From contig DAPR01000062.1 in assembly GCA_002502605.1 (NCBI GenBank), positions 1 to 14,079 of the forward strand: DNA of 14,079 nucleotides, in the 5' to 3' direction. The translations under genes were made by a program, and so were the position numbers. The stretch's first letter is position 1; each line of letters opens with the position of its first letter. The notes under the pieces are model-generated. The model ran no database searches. It was given only the letters and a program-made list of their open reading frames with translations, and was not told the origin of the DNA. This DNA is from Euryarchaeota archaeon UBA258 (GTDB taxonomy: Archaea > Thermoplasmatota > Poseidoniia > Poseidoniales > Poseidoniaceae). This document shows positions 1-8,408 of the stretch, piece after piece.

Positions 1-3000
1 ATCAAGAATTTCTCAGGTGACAGCACAACGAATGTCAACGACCCAACGCTCCCAATCAACCCAGCTGCGCCGCCCAACACGTTGGTTGCTATTGCTGCAA
101 CGGAATCGATTGACCGTCTCGAATACAAATCAACCTTCATGCGCGGTGGCTATGAATCAGACCGCTCGTCGCTTGAACTCGTCATCGATAACGTTCCCAA
201 GGTGATTATTGTTGAAGGAAGTTTTGAGATTCCAGAAAGTGGATTAAGTCGCGTCAATTTCGACAATCCGAGCCTCAACACCATTGCTCAATTGTTTGAC
301 AACGCCCTCCTCACCATTATCGAGGTGATCCTTGATGTGGGTGACATCGTCAACGGGCTGCCTGAATCCATTGTTGGCACTGCTGGTTCTGAGGGTGGCG
401 TGGTTGCTTTGCACTGTCGCAATCAAGTGCGACAGACGTTGCCGGACTCGGTTCGCGAACCAATGCCGATTGGACAGGTGACGTTCTCCATCTCATCAAG
501 CGACAACCCGTGGTTGCCAGAACTCGATCATATTCTTCTCTCAGAGGATACGGAAATCGCCATGGTGGACGGGCGACTTGGTCCAATCGATCCTCTTGTG
601 CCGGTGGCGATGAGCGCACGAATAGGCGGCATCACTGATGTTGAGCACTCATACGATCCAATCAACGACATTCGACAAATGGAGTTGCGCGGGTTGGAAG
701 CAGGTGCCCTGCTCATTGGCCACATGCGTCATACGGACGGCGACTTGGAAACGGCCAACCGTCAGTCAGCGACCGTTTCAAATCGACCAAGCACGTTCAA
801 TCTGACTCAAACTTCTGAGGCGATGACCTACTCGGCAAGCGGCCCAATTGGAACCATCACCTACGGAGGAGAGTCCTCCGAACAACGCAACGCAATTCGG
901 TTGAAGGGCCTACCATCGTCCTTCTCGATTGTCTTGGGCGACACGGTTGGTTATGTTGCAAACGAACCGATGGAGTCGATTCAAATTCAGATGACCAATG
1001 CGAGCGAACCATTGACCATGGATGGAGATCACTTCCGTTTCTGGGTGGATGAAGACGCCCGTGAGGCCAGCCTAAGCGTTGCGATTTCTCATGTTACGAG
1101 CGTCCAAAGGCTCTCTCCACTCGATCCAGGATCCACTGGCCCAGAAGGAAATTCAAGAATTGAGTTGACCCGTGCGGAATCAGCACCCTTCAACATCTTG
1201 CTTGAAGATGAGACCGATTACGTTGATGAATTCAAAGGGATGAACGGCCGCATCGCAATCAATCCATTGCCCGCAGACATCACCGTTGCCTACCCAAGCG
1301 CGGTTGATTCAACCGGTCTAGAATTGCCCACGTTCGATGACGGCGACGGGGTCGAAGCACTCTCTTTCTTCCTTGGCGATCTTGTTGATTTCGGAAGTGT
1401 GGTCAACGATTTGATCTACGGAATGACCGTTGATTTGGGTGGCGTTTCAACCGATGAAAACAACATGTCCCTCGGAGTGAACCTCGTGACAGGTGAGGCG
1501 TTTAACCTCACGGCCGACGTCAAGAAAGGGTCCAATGTCAACGAAGACCCAGTGTGGGTTCACGGTGCTTCAGCGAACTTCAATGAGGCCTCACTCGTGT
1601 CGTTTAATTACAGCCGGATGCCAACCTTCACTCTTTCAGGGCGAACCATCGTCGACACAATCCTTGCTGATTACAAGGTCAGTCCTGAGGAAGCACCTCT
1701 GTTCATCGAGGCGTTGCAAAACGCCAACATCTCGTACCCAGAACTCGCTGCAGCCATCCTCCAAGATGGCGTTGTGCTTGACAGTGAATTGGAAGGGGTC
1801 AACACCTCAGTATGGGCCGGTCAAGGCATCTCTGTTGAATTGCGTCGCTCTTGGCATCTGAAAACATGGATGCCAAGCCTACCTTCTGGTCGCATCTTCA
1901 TCGAGTATGACTTCAAGATGGTCAATGATGTCCCGGTCTATGAAATCGATTTGGCCATGGATGGATGGCAACCCCTTCGTGAACAATTCAGTTTAATCCT
2001 CAACGGTCTAGAGGGCAGGGACGCCCAATTGGTCATCGATGGCTTGGATACCACTCAGCCAAACAATGTTGTCGCCAATGCTGTGTTTTCCACACAGGAC
2101 AATTTGACCGTGCCTCGCGTTTCGATTGACATGACGTACGACCTCGGAACGAGGTTGGAATCCGCCCACGCCGTCTTCATCGATCGCAGAGCGCTAACGA
2201 GGGTCGAAGCCTTGTTGATTGGCGTGCCACAATCCACTGATTTCTCCGCTACCGTGGGTGATATCTTCCTGATCAACGTCACCGTTCCATCTCAATACCA
2301 AACGCCCGGTGGGTATTCAGCTGATTCATTGATGATTCAACAAATGCGCTATGTCGATGATCAATGGTGGCCTGCTACCGCGTTCATGCGCAACCTGCCT
2401 GGTGAGATGCGGCTTGCTGCTCAGCCCGAGAAGGAATTCGACATCCGTGCCGACATTGCGTTCCAAGGCATGATGACGCTTGACTACCAATCCAACACTG
2501 AAAACATGGACCTGTACCTCGAAGCCAGCGGCCGTGCAGTTGACACCAAGGGTGATGTGTTGATGTTGGCCGAGGGACTTCCGAAAACCTTCGTCATGGA
2601 AGCAACCGATGATTGGGGTATGCGCATCGCATCAGACGGACAAGGCGTGGAACGGGTGTACATCAAACAAACCAATGTTCCATCGGCTCCAGGTGTGATC
2701 ATCGAGCGCGTCGAAGTGATCGGTGAGAACCTCAAGTCTGCCACAATCCACGTCTACACGGGGCCTATGCAATACCCGATTATTGTCTTAGATGACATCA
2801 CGGATGGACGAATTATCGCAAGCGCTGAGGTGAGCGTTGAGCCCGGATACTATGTTCCAATTCTTGGCGATTGGCAACTCGAAGGCCGTGGGGTGTTGCT
2901 CGACACCCAATTCACCGGTGTTGTTCCAACCGCTTCCTCGATTGGCGTCAACGGTATGGTGACGGACTTGTCGCTCATTGGGACCTTGTCAGGCGGCGCT

Positions 3001-3075
3001 GTTGAAACGCGCCACGTTCTGTTGGTCGAACCAGTCACATCCATCATTGCAAGTGGGTTGGCAATGATTTTCTGA
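1..3075 (+). CDS. C-terminal part of a giant beta-rich protein of unknown function (5' end outside window)
   Basis: The frame is open from base 1, so the gene begins upstream; the TTG at 82 is an internal codon, not a start. The window shows 1024 codons, ending in TGA at 3073-3075. I do not recognise a family. The sequence is acidic, nearly cysteine-free (one Cys, in LHCRNQ) and rich in short alternating hydrophobic stretches, as expected of extended beta structure. A loose motif (hydrophobic-x-[NGRP]-[LVM]-P-x-x-hydrophobic) recurs, for example DNVPKV near base 184, NGLPES near 352, KGLPSS near 904, IGVPQS near 2218, RNLPGE near 2389 and EGLPKT near 2575. Several N-x-S/T sequons (NLT, NMS, NYS, NIS, NVT) would suit an exported glycoprotein. 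The last 18 residues are hydrophobic but short for a membrane anchor. The next gene starts 9 bases later, so the two are probably co-transcribed. That this is a coding gene is certain; export is inferred. Confidence 0.9.
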   Translation: MKNFSGDSTTNVNDPTLPINPAAPPNTLVAIAATESIDRLEYKSTFMRGGYESDRSSLELVIDNVPKVIIVEGSFEIPESGLSRVNFDNPSLNTIAQLFDNALLTIIEVILDVGDIVNGLPESIVGTAGSEGGVVALHCRNQVRQTLPDSVREPMPIGQVTFSISSSDNPWLPELDHILLSEDTEIAMVDGRLGPIDPLVPVAMSARIGGITDVEHSYDPINDIRQMELRGLEAGALLIGHMRHTDGDLETANRQSATVSNRPSTFNLTQTSEAMTYSASGPIGTITYGGESSEQRNAIRLKGLPSSFSIVLGDTVGYVANEPMESIQIQMTNASEPLTMDGDHFRFWVDEDAREASLSVAISHVTSVQRLSPLDPGSTGPEGNSRIELTRAESAPFNILLEDETDYVDEFKGMNGRIAINPLPADITVAYPSAVDSTGLELPTFDDGDGVEALSFFLGDLVDFGSVVNDLIYGMTVDLGGVSTDENNMSLGVNLVTGEAFNLTADVKKGSNVNEDPVWVHGASANFNEASLVSFNYSRMPTFTLSGRTIVDTILADYKVSPEEAPLFIEALQNANISYPELAAAILQDGVVLDSELEGVNTSVWAGQGISVELRRSWHLKTWMPSLPSGRIFIEYDFKMVNDVPVYEIDLAMDGWQPLREQFSLILNGLEGRDAQLVIDGLDTTQPNNVVANAVFSTQDNLTVPRVSIDMTYDLGTRLESAHAVFIDRRALTRVEALLIGVPQSTDFSATVGDIFLINVTVPSQYQTPGGYSADSLMIQQMRYVDDQWWPATAFMRNLPGEMRLAAQPEKEFDIRADIAFQGMMTLDYQSNTENMDLYLEASGRAVDTKGDVLMLAEGLPKTFVMEATDDWGMRIASDGQGVERVYIKQTNVPSAPGVIIERVEVIGENLKSATIHVYTGPMQYPIIVLDDITDGRIIASAEVSVEPGYYVPILGDWQLEGRGVLLDTQFTGVVPTASSIGVNGMVTDLSLIGTLSGGAVETRHVLLVEPVTSIIASGLAMIF

Positions 3076-3082
3076 GGTGATC
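3074..3082 (+). promoter_or_regulatory. Shine-Dalgarno site of the gene at 3085
   Basis: GAGGTGATC overlaps the TGA stop of the upstream gene and ends two bases before the ATG. It is complementary to the conserved 3' end of archaeal 16S rRNA (…GAUCACCUCC). It fixes the ATG at 3085 as the start and suggests translational coupling to the giant protein upstream. Confidence 0.8.
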
Positions 3083-3084
3083 GC

Positions 3085-3741
3085 ATGAATGGTGAACGCA
3101 AACACATCCCTGTTGGCGAAGACGGCGAGATGCTGGTTCACGAAGATGACATCAGCGGGGGTAATCCTGCAGGTTTACTCGACCTTGCTGCGCTTGATGC
3201 AAGTCAAGACTTGGCTGAAACCATGGAGGATGTGCGGCGGGCAAAAGAAGCGGTTGACTCACTTGGACAGAAAATATCCTCCCGTCAAGTCGCTCTCGCA
3301 GGCATTGTTCTCTTGATGTTCATGGGGGTCCTTCTCAGCGGATGGTATTGGGTTCTTCCAAGGGATAGCGTTGATGTTGAAACACAATACATGCAACGCG
3401 GTGGCCACCTTTTGATGTCGGAAATCCACAACACGGGGAGCAGGGAAATCACCGATGTCGTCGTTCAAGTCCATTTCCAATCTGTCAACGGCAGTGAGAT
3501 CTATCAAACGATGCGAATTGAGGTTGATTCCATTGACGCACACTCATCGATTGCAGGCGATGATCTTGAGATGATTGTCGTAGGCTATACGGTCTGGGAT
3601 CAATACCTCATCACCATTGAACTTGAATGGACGGATTACAACAACGTCGAGCAGCGTCAAACTTGGGATCATGAAGTTGGCTATTGGGCCACCGAGTTCT
3701 TCATGGACAAAGCTGACCGAACAATCTGGCCGGCGAATTAG
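3085..3741 (+). CDS. Single-pass membrane protein with coiled-coil N-terminus and external beta domain; function unknown
   Basis: 218 residues. The first 68 are hydrophilic and acidic, with a helical stretch at about 33-63 (ALDASQDLAETMEDVRRA onward) that could form a short coiled coil. One hydrophobic segment at about 69-91 (VALAGIVLLMFMGVLL…) is the only membrane helix. There is no cleavable signal, so the N-terminus is probably cytoplasmic. The external part (about 95-218) opens with a beta-like pattern containing MSEIHNTGSREITDVVVQVHF, which resembles the 'N-x-G, then alternating hydrophobics' start of FxLYD- or NEW3-like beta-sandwich domains. That resemblance is weak, and I do not assign a family. 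The gene lies 9 bases downstream of the giant beta-rich protein and has a strong Shine-Dalgarno, so the two are likely made together and may interact at the membrane. Coding status and topology are well supported; the role is unknown. Confidence 0.85.
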   Translation: MNGERKHIPVGEDGEMLVHEDDISGGNPAGLLDLAALDASQDLAETMEDVRRAKEAVDSLGQKISSRQVALAGIVLLMFMGVLLSGWYWVLPRDSVDVETQYMQRGGHLLMSEIHNTGSREITDVVVQVHFQSVNGSEIYQTMRIEVDSIDAHSSIAGDDLEMIVVGYTVWDQYLITIELEWTDYNNVEQRQTWDHEVGYWATEFFMDKADRTIWPAN

Positions 3742-3780
3742 GGCTGGAGTTAAGCAAACGCTGTTCAGCAGACCCCAAGC

Positions 3781-3787
3781 GATAAAG
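3781..3787 (+). promoter_or_regulatory. Possible TATA element for the S8 protease gene
   Basis: GATAAAG is centred about 26 bases before the ATG at 3810, where an archaeal TATA box would sit if the transcript began at the start codon (leaderless). No clear Shine-Dalgarno lies in the 3742-3809 gap; GTGAGG at 3796-3801 is a weak candidate. The match to the archaeal TATA consensus is only partial and no promoter mapping is available. Confidence 0.3.
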
Positions 3788-3809
3788 CACGCCGGCGTGA
3801 GGCCAATCC

Positions 3810-6800
3810 ATGCAAGCACGCCGTACGGCGCTAGGGGCGTGGTTTCTCGTCGCTTTATTTGTCTTGCAAACGACGTGTTCAGTCATCGATTTCGGCCCAC
3901 CAGTCGCCGATGAAACGCTCCAAAACAGCGACGGCGTTGAATGGGTTCAGTTCGATTTAGTCGACGGAGTTTACGCTGATGCAGTCGGTGTATCAAATCA
4001 AGAAAGCACGGAAGAATCACGCCCGTTGACGGCTGACAGTCGAATTGGAATGTTCGATGCGGATGGCCTGCATCTTGACCGGCCATTGTCGAGCGTGTGG
4101 CTTCAAGGTCGCGCAGACCTACGTTTGGTGCTCATTGACACAACCCTTGAGATGCAACAAGTCCGCAATGGTTTGGATGATGTGGCAGGTGTGACGGTTC
4201 GTGAATTCATTTCTCCTTCAGGCCTGATGCTTCAAGGCACCCCCGCTGGCCTCAATGAAGCGGTTGCGCACGAAGGCGTGATGGTCCAGCACGCCGTTCC
4301 ATTGGGAATGCTTGTCGATGATGCTGTGCTCGATGTGCTCTTGCTTGAACAAGGAATTGAGGACCTACAAGGGGAACTCATGCGCATCGAAGGGTGGCGC
4401 GATGAACTTGGCCCAACCGATGGCGTGAAATTCAGCGACTCCACCGGTGGCACACTGATTCAGAACCTTGCTGAAGTGGTACCTTTGGTGTTTGAAGACC
4501 AACACAAGTGGGACGAGGGCCGCTACGAGGGAACCCTTGCGACAACTGAACTTCTCGCATTAATGGCCCAACCGTCGCTTCGATCTTTGCAGTTCAATCC
4601 TTCATTCACTGCATACAACAACAACGCTCGCAGCCACATGCGCACATCAGAGATGACCACTTACTTCACCACCGACCTCGACGGTTCAGGCCAAATCGTA
4701 GCGGTTGCGGACTCCGGTTTAGATGAAGACCATGGTGATTTTGGCACCAGAGTGGTTGGCAACAACGACGTGATTGGTGATGGTTCTACCGCAGACAAGC
4801 ACTCAGGTCACGGCACACACGTGTCCTGCACCGTTCTTGGCGATGGGGCACAGGGTGGCTATGCGGGAGTTGCACCGGAAGCGGAGTTGTATTTTCAAGC
4901 GATGGAGAACGATAACACTGGCAATTTCCAATCCCCTTCGCTCAATTATCTGCTCAATTCTGCTTACTCAGCAGGCGCCCGAACCCACACCAACTCCTGG
5001 GGTTCCTCGCAAACAAGCGACCACGGTAAGTACACTTCATCGGCTGAAGACATTGACGATCGCTCCAATTATTATGATCGATATTACAACGGCCGAGAGG
5101 GCTTGACGATTCTTTTTGCAGCTGGCAACGACGGTCCGAACACCGGCACAGTTGGTGCACCTGCGACAGCAAAGAACACCATCGCAGTTGGCAACCACCA
5201 AAACCGATACTCCGGGGCTCCTGATACCATCATGTCAGGCTCTTCACGTGGGCCAACCGATGATGGTCGAATTAAGCCAGACGTGATTGCTCCTGGGGGT
5301 TATGTGCGGTCGTGCAAGGCCCAAGAAGCAGCGGACACTGGCAGTTCAACATGGTCAAGCACCTATTACCTCGAATACACCGGTACCTCGATGGCCACTC
5401 CGAACGCCGCCGGTGCAGCCGCCATGATACGTGAATACCTCGAAGAAATTGCTCAACGCCCTTCACCACAAGGCGCCCTTGTCAAAGCACTGATGGTGTT
5501 GGGAGCGACCGATCTCGGCAGCAGAGACATTCCGAACGACAGTGAAGGGTGGGGCAAAGTCAACCTTAGGGAAACCCTTGCTCCGACTTCAGGTCAAGGC
5601 ATTTGGGTCGACGATCGTTCAGTTCTTTCAGGAACCGGGAATTCCAAAACATACACCTTCAACATCACGCAATCAAACGGGGGCCTCAAGACGGTTCTTG
5701 CGTGGTCGGATGAGCGCGGTTCTACCTTTTCATCAAAGCAATTGGTCAACAACTTAGATTTAGAAATCACCTCCCCCTCTGGTCTTGTCTACCTTGGCAA
5801 TGATTTTGCGAATGGGCGCTCCACCACTGGGGGCTCAGGCGACACCACGAACAACCTCGAAGTTGTCCTTCTCGACTCGGCAGAAGTCGGTATTTGGACG
5901 GTCAAAGTCAAGGACACTTTCCACGGCGGGAGCACGGCCCAACCCTATTCCATTGCAGTGCGCGGCCATGGGGTGAACGACCTGCGACCAGATCCTGAGT
6001 TCCTCATGGATGAATTCGAGATGTCGGTGTCAATTCCGCAAGTTGGCGATCAACTCCAACTGACCACCAAGGTGTTCAATGTCGGTAACGTCAAGGCCAA
6101 TTTCTTCGACATTGAATTCCGAGTTGACAACACACTCATCGACACCAAAACCATCGAAGTCGGTGCGGGTTCAACAAAAACTCAAGTGTGGTACTGGACG
6201 CCACAAGATTCAGGAGAAACAACGCTCTCTTTCATCATCGACCCTGACGATGACATCGAAGAGATCCTTGAGAACAACAACCGCCATGATGTGATCGTTG
6301 ACGTAACGGCACCCGGAGTGAAATTATTCGCTCAGCCTCAGCAGCAAGTGCTGCTCAACACAAGTGCATCCACGACATCTTGGGTGGTTTCATTGACCAA
6401 CACTGCATTAATTTCAACCAACGCCAGCATGAGCACCGATGGCATCACAAATCTTGATACTGGACAAACTGAATCGTGGTATGTTGGGGCAACTGAATCC
6501 AACTTCAGTTTGGAGGGGCAAGACTCAGCGAACATAACCGTCACGCTCGTCCATCCAACACCTCCGAATCCCGGCACCTATCGAATCGACTTGACTGGAA
6601 TTGATGTGGACAACGGCGTCACCTATCCATACCATTTGGATTTCATTGTCCCAGAACTGGCCAATCTCCGCCTAGAATACGACTACCAAATTGTTCCAGT
6701 TTCACCAACCGATCCAACCTCGATGGACATCCGATTGTTCAACATTGGCAATGATGACATTGGTTACGATCTCTTCCTTCAAGCACCAGCAGGCTGGTCG

Positions 6801-8333
6801 GCAGGCTTTGACGACCTTGCGAGTGACCCGGGTGCAACCTCTGGTTCGACGGGCCTTATCGACCAAGACAGCCATCGAACGATTGGGATGACCTTCACCC
6901 CGCCTCAAGTCATGACCGGGGCTGGTGCTGAACGAATCGTCCAACTCACGGCCATCTCACAAACTGAAATTCAAGACAGCTGGGTGTTCCAAATTCCAAT
7001 CAAGGTTGAGGAGATTCGCACCATCGACGTAGATTTGGAAACCAATCTTGGCGTTCTTCGCCCCGATTCCACGTTCAGCATGATGTTCTCGGTTGAACAC
7101 AGAGGCAACATCGATCTCAACCTCACCCCCTCATTCGAACTTCCGAAAGGGTGGAGCACAACGTCTGGCATGGATGTCCTACACCTGAACTGGGCGTCGA
7201 CAGAAAACCTTCTCATCGGCATCGAAGGCGACGGGACTGGACGCTCTGGCGAAGTGAAGTTCCATCTCGATTCGGGAACAGAACGCTCCACTTGGGTTGG
7301 TCAATTTGAAGTTGAAGTTTTGCCACAACCCTCGCTGCAGTTCGTCAGTTTGGTGCTCGAAGATGGAACGAGTTGGTCCAATCCATTGGGCCCAGGATCC
7401 CATCCCTCAGGCCAACCACTGGTGTTCACTTGGCTTGTCAGCAATGCCGCCGATGTGGAATGGTCCCCCGAAGTCTCAATTTCCCTTGACTCGGGTTTGT
7501 TTGGTGAATGCACAACCGTCGACCCAATTGGGTTCAATGCAGTGACTCCGCTCTCCTGCACCGTTCTGATTCCAGCCACCATGGCACCGATGAGCGAACC
7601 TTCATTCAGGATTACATTGGCTGGGAGTGGTGTTGAGCTCACTGAACAGGTTGGTTTGTATGTGGCAAGTGTGACCGAAGCTTCTTGGGTTCAAGAGCGA
7701 ACAACGCCCTTCGATACAGGCAAGGAGTCCATGCTTGAAGTTACATTGACAAACACTGGAAACATTGTCTTCTCTCACAAACTCGAGGTCCAAGCGAGCA
7801 AAAACTGGGACGCGACCATCGATGGAAATGATGTTGCTAATTTGCAGCCCGGCCAGTCGATGACAATTCGCCTTTTGGTCGAGGCAACCCGTCCAGGTTC
7901 CGGAACGATTGAACTTTCTTTGGTCGAACCGGCCAACATTCTGACTCCAAGCATCGTTCTTGAGGTCACGGCAGAAGGCGAACCAACCGCAACTTCTGGG
8001 GGCACATTGCCGATCATTGTTCTTGGTCCAATCGTGTTTTTGTTGCTCGCCGGAATCATGGCGTTCCTCCTGTTACGTACGTCGAAAGAAAAACCCGCTC
8101 TTCAATCTGGAATGAACGTATTGCCTCTGCCCACCAAGGTCGCACCACCTGTCACGCAGGCGGCGTCTGGCCCGATGTGCTGGTCGTGTAGACAACCCAT
8201 CACGGGGCCAATGCAAGGATGCCCGGGTTGTGGTGCACGCTACCATCGGGCAGGTCATGTTGGGTGTCAATCTGGTGAATTGAAGTCCTGTGCAAATTGC
8301 TCAGCAGACCCTTCGACATTCGTCATGGCATAG
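3810..8333 (+). CDS. Secreted, membrane-anchored subtilisin-like (S8, KP-43-type) serine protease with CARDB/NEW3-like modules and a cytoplasmic RING-like tail
   Basis: 1507 residues. An N-terminal signal (ARR, then a hydrophobic run to about residue 22) leads into a probable propeptide to about 280. The S8 domain carries the full set: Asp301 (VADSGLD), His334 (SGHGTHV), oxyanion Asn440 (AAGNDGP) and Ser527 (GTSMATP). Residues about 590-718 match the C-terminal jelly roll of KP-43-type proteases (LVNNLDLEITSPSG, then YLGNDF). A CARDB-like domain follows (about 725-830, ending EEILENNN). Ig/NEW3-like modules follow, with starts near 862, 976, 1095, 1208 and 1313. A membrane helix at 1400-1422 is followed by RTSKEK, giving an outside-to-inside orientation. 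The tail (1457-1497) has C-x2-C-x10-C-x2-C, then H1479, H1483, C1486 and C-x2-C, as in prokaryotic RING-like or treble-clef fingers. It probably degrades extracellular protein at the cell surface. Protease identity is near certain; the role of the tail is unknown. Confidence 0.95.
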   Translation: MQARRTALGAWFLVALFVLQTTCSVIDFGPPVADETLQNSDGVEWVQFDLVDGVYADAVGVSNQESTEESRPLTADSRIGMFDADGLHLDRPLSSVWLQGRADLRLVLIDTTLEMQQVRNGLDDVAGVTVREFISPSGLMLQGTPAGLNEAVAHEGVMVQHAVPLGMLVDDAVLDVLLLEQGIEDLQGELMRIEGWRDELGPTDGVKFSDSTGGTLIQNLAEVVPLVFEDQHKWDEGRYEGTLATTELLALMAQPSLRSLQFNPSFTAYNNNARSHMRTSEMTTYFTTDLDGSGQIVAVADSGLDEDHGDFGTRVVGNNDVIGDGSTADKHSGHGTHVSCTVLGDGAQGGYAGVAPEAELYFQAMENDNTGNFQSPSLNYLLNSAYSAGARTHTNSWGSSQTSDHGKYTSSAEDIDDRSNYYDRYYNGREGLTILFAAGNDGPNTGTVGAPATAKNTIAVGNHQNRYSGAPDTIMSGSSRGPTDDGRIKPDVIAPGGYVRSCKAQEAADTGSSTWSSTYYLEYTGTSMATPNAAGAAAMIREYLEEIAQRPSPQGALVKALMVLGATDLGSRDIPNDSEGWGKVNLRETLAPTSGQGIWVDDRSVLSGTGNSKTYTFNITQSNGGLKTVLAWSDERGSTFSSKQLVNNLDLEITSPSGLVYLGNDFANGRSTTGGSGDTTNNLEVVLLDSAEVGIWTVKVKDTFHGGSTAQPYSIAVRGHGVNDLRPDPEFLMDEFEMSVSIPQVGDQLQLTTKVFNVGNVKANFFDIEFRVDNTLIDTKTIEVGAGSTKTQVWYWTPQDSGETTLSFIIDPDDDIEEILENNNRHDVIVDVTAPGVKLFAQPQQQVLLNTSASTTSWVVSLTNTALISTNASMSTDGITNLDTGQTESWYVGATESNFSLEGQDSANITVTLVHPTPPNPGTYRIDLTGIDVDNGVTYPYHLDFIVPELANLRLEYDYQIVPVSPTDPTSMDIRLFNIGNDDIGYDLFLQAPAGWSAGFDDLASDPGATSGSTGLIDQDSHRTIGMTFTPPQVMTGAGAERIVQLTAISQTEIQDSWVFQIPIKVEEIRTIDVDLETNLGVLRPDSTFSMMFSVEHRGNIDLNLTPSFELPKGWSTTSGMDVLHLNWASTENLLIGIEGDGTGRSGEVKFHLDSGTERSTWVGQFEVEVLPQPSLQFVSLVLEDGTSWSNPLGPGSHPSGQPLVFTWLVSNAADVEWSPEVSISLDSGLFGECTTVDPIGFNAVTPLSCTVLIPATMAPMSEPSFRITLAGSGVELTEQVGLYVASVTEASWVQERTTPFDTGKESMLEVTLTNTGNIVFSHKLEVQASKNWDATIDGNDVANLQPGQSMTIRLLVEATRPGSGTIELSLVEPANILTPSIVLEVTAEGEPTATSGGTLPIIVLGPIVFLLLAGIMAFLLLRTSKEKPALQSGMNVLPLPTKVAPPVTQAASGPMCWSCRQPITGPMQGCPGCGARYHRAGHVGCQSGELKSCANCSADPSTFVMA

Positions 8334-8361
8334 AGTTGATACGAGTCGCTACACATCATTG

Positions 8362-8387
8362 GGGAGCCTTTTGATACTAAGGCTTCC
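8362..8387 (+). repeat. Inverted repeat (9-bp arms, 8-base loop) upstream of the surface-protein gene
   Basis: Arms GGGAGCCTT (8362-8370) and AAGGCTTCC (8379-8387) pair over nine positions with one G·U; the loop is TTGATACT. It lies 28 bases after the protease stop and 10 bases before the next start codon. It could be an RNA hairpin ending or processing the protease transcript. Alternatively, because the AT-rich TTTTGATACTAA core is centred about 25 bases before the ATG at 8398, it could be a TATA-containing operator for a leaderless transcript. The sequence does not decide between these. Confidence 0.5.
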
Positions 8388-8389
8388 AC

Positions 8390-8408
8390 CGGGGGTCATG
8401 GACCCCCG
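8390..8408 (+). repeat. Perfect 8-bp hairpin with the ATG start codon as its loop
   Basis: CGGGGGTC (8390-8397) and GACCCCCG (8401-8408) are exact reverse complements, separated only by the ATG at 8398-8400. In an RNA with a 5' leader this GC-rich stem would hold the start codon in a three-base loop. In DNA it is a near-symmetric palindrome placed where the transcription start of a leaderless message would lie. No Shine-Dalgarno at a usual distance is visible. Confidence 0.6.

Noticed and set aside
3876..3878. Cys23 at the end of the protease signal peptide as a lipoprotein attachment site.
   Set aside because: The preceding residues (LQTT) do not fit a lipobox, and the protein already has a C-terminal membrane anchor.
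8290..8397. In-frame extension of the surface-protein gene back to the TTG at 8290.
   Set aside because: It would overlap the RING-like tail coding sequence and push a good signal peptide 36 residues inside the protein; the ATG at 8398 gives a normal exported N-terminus.
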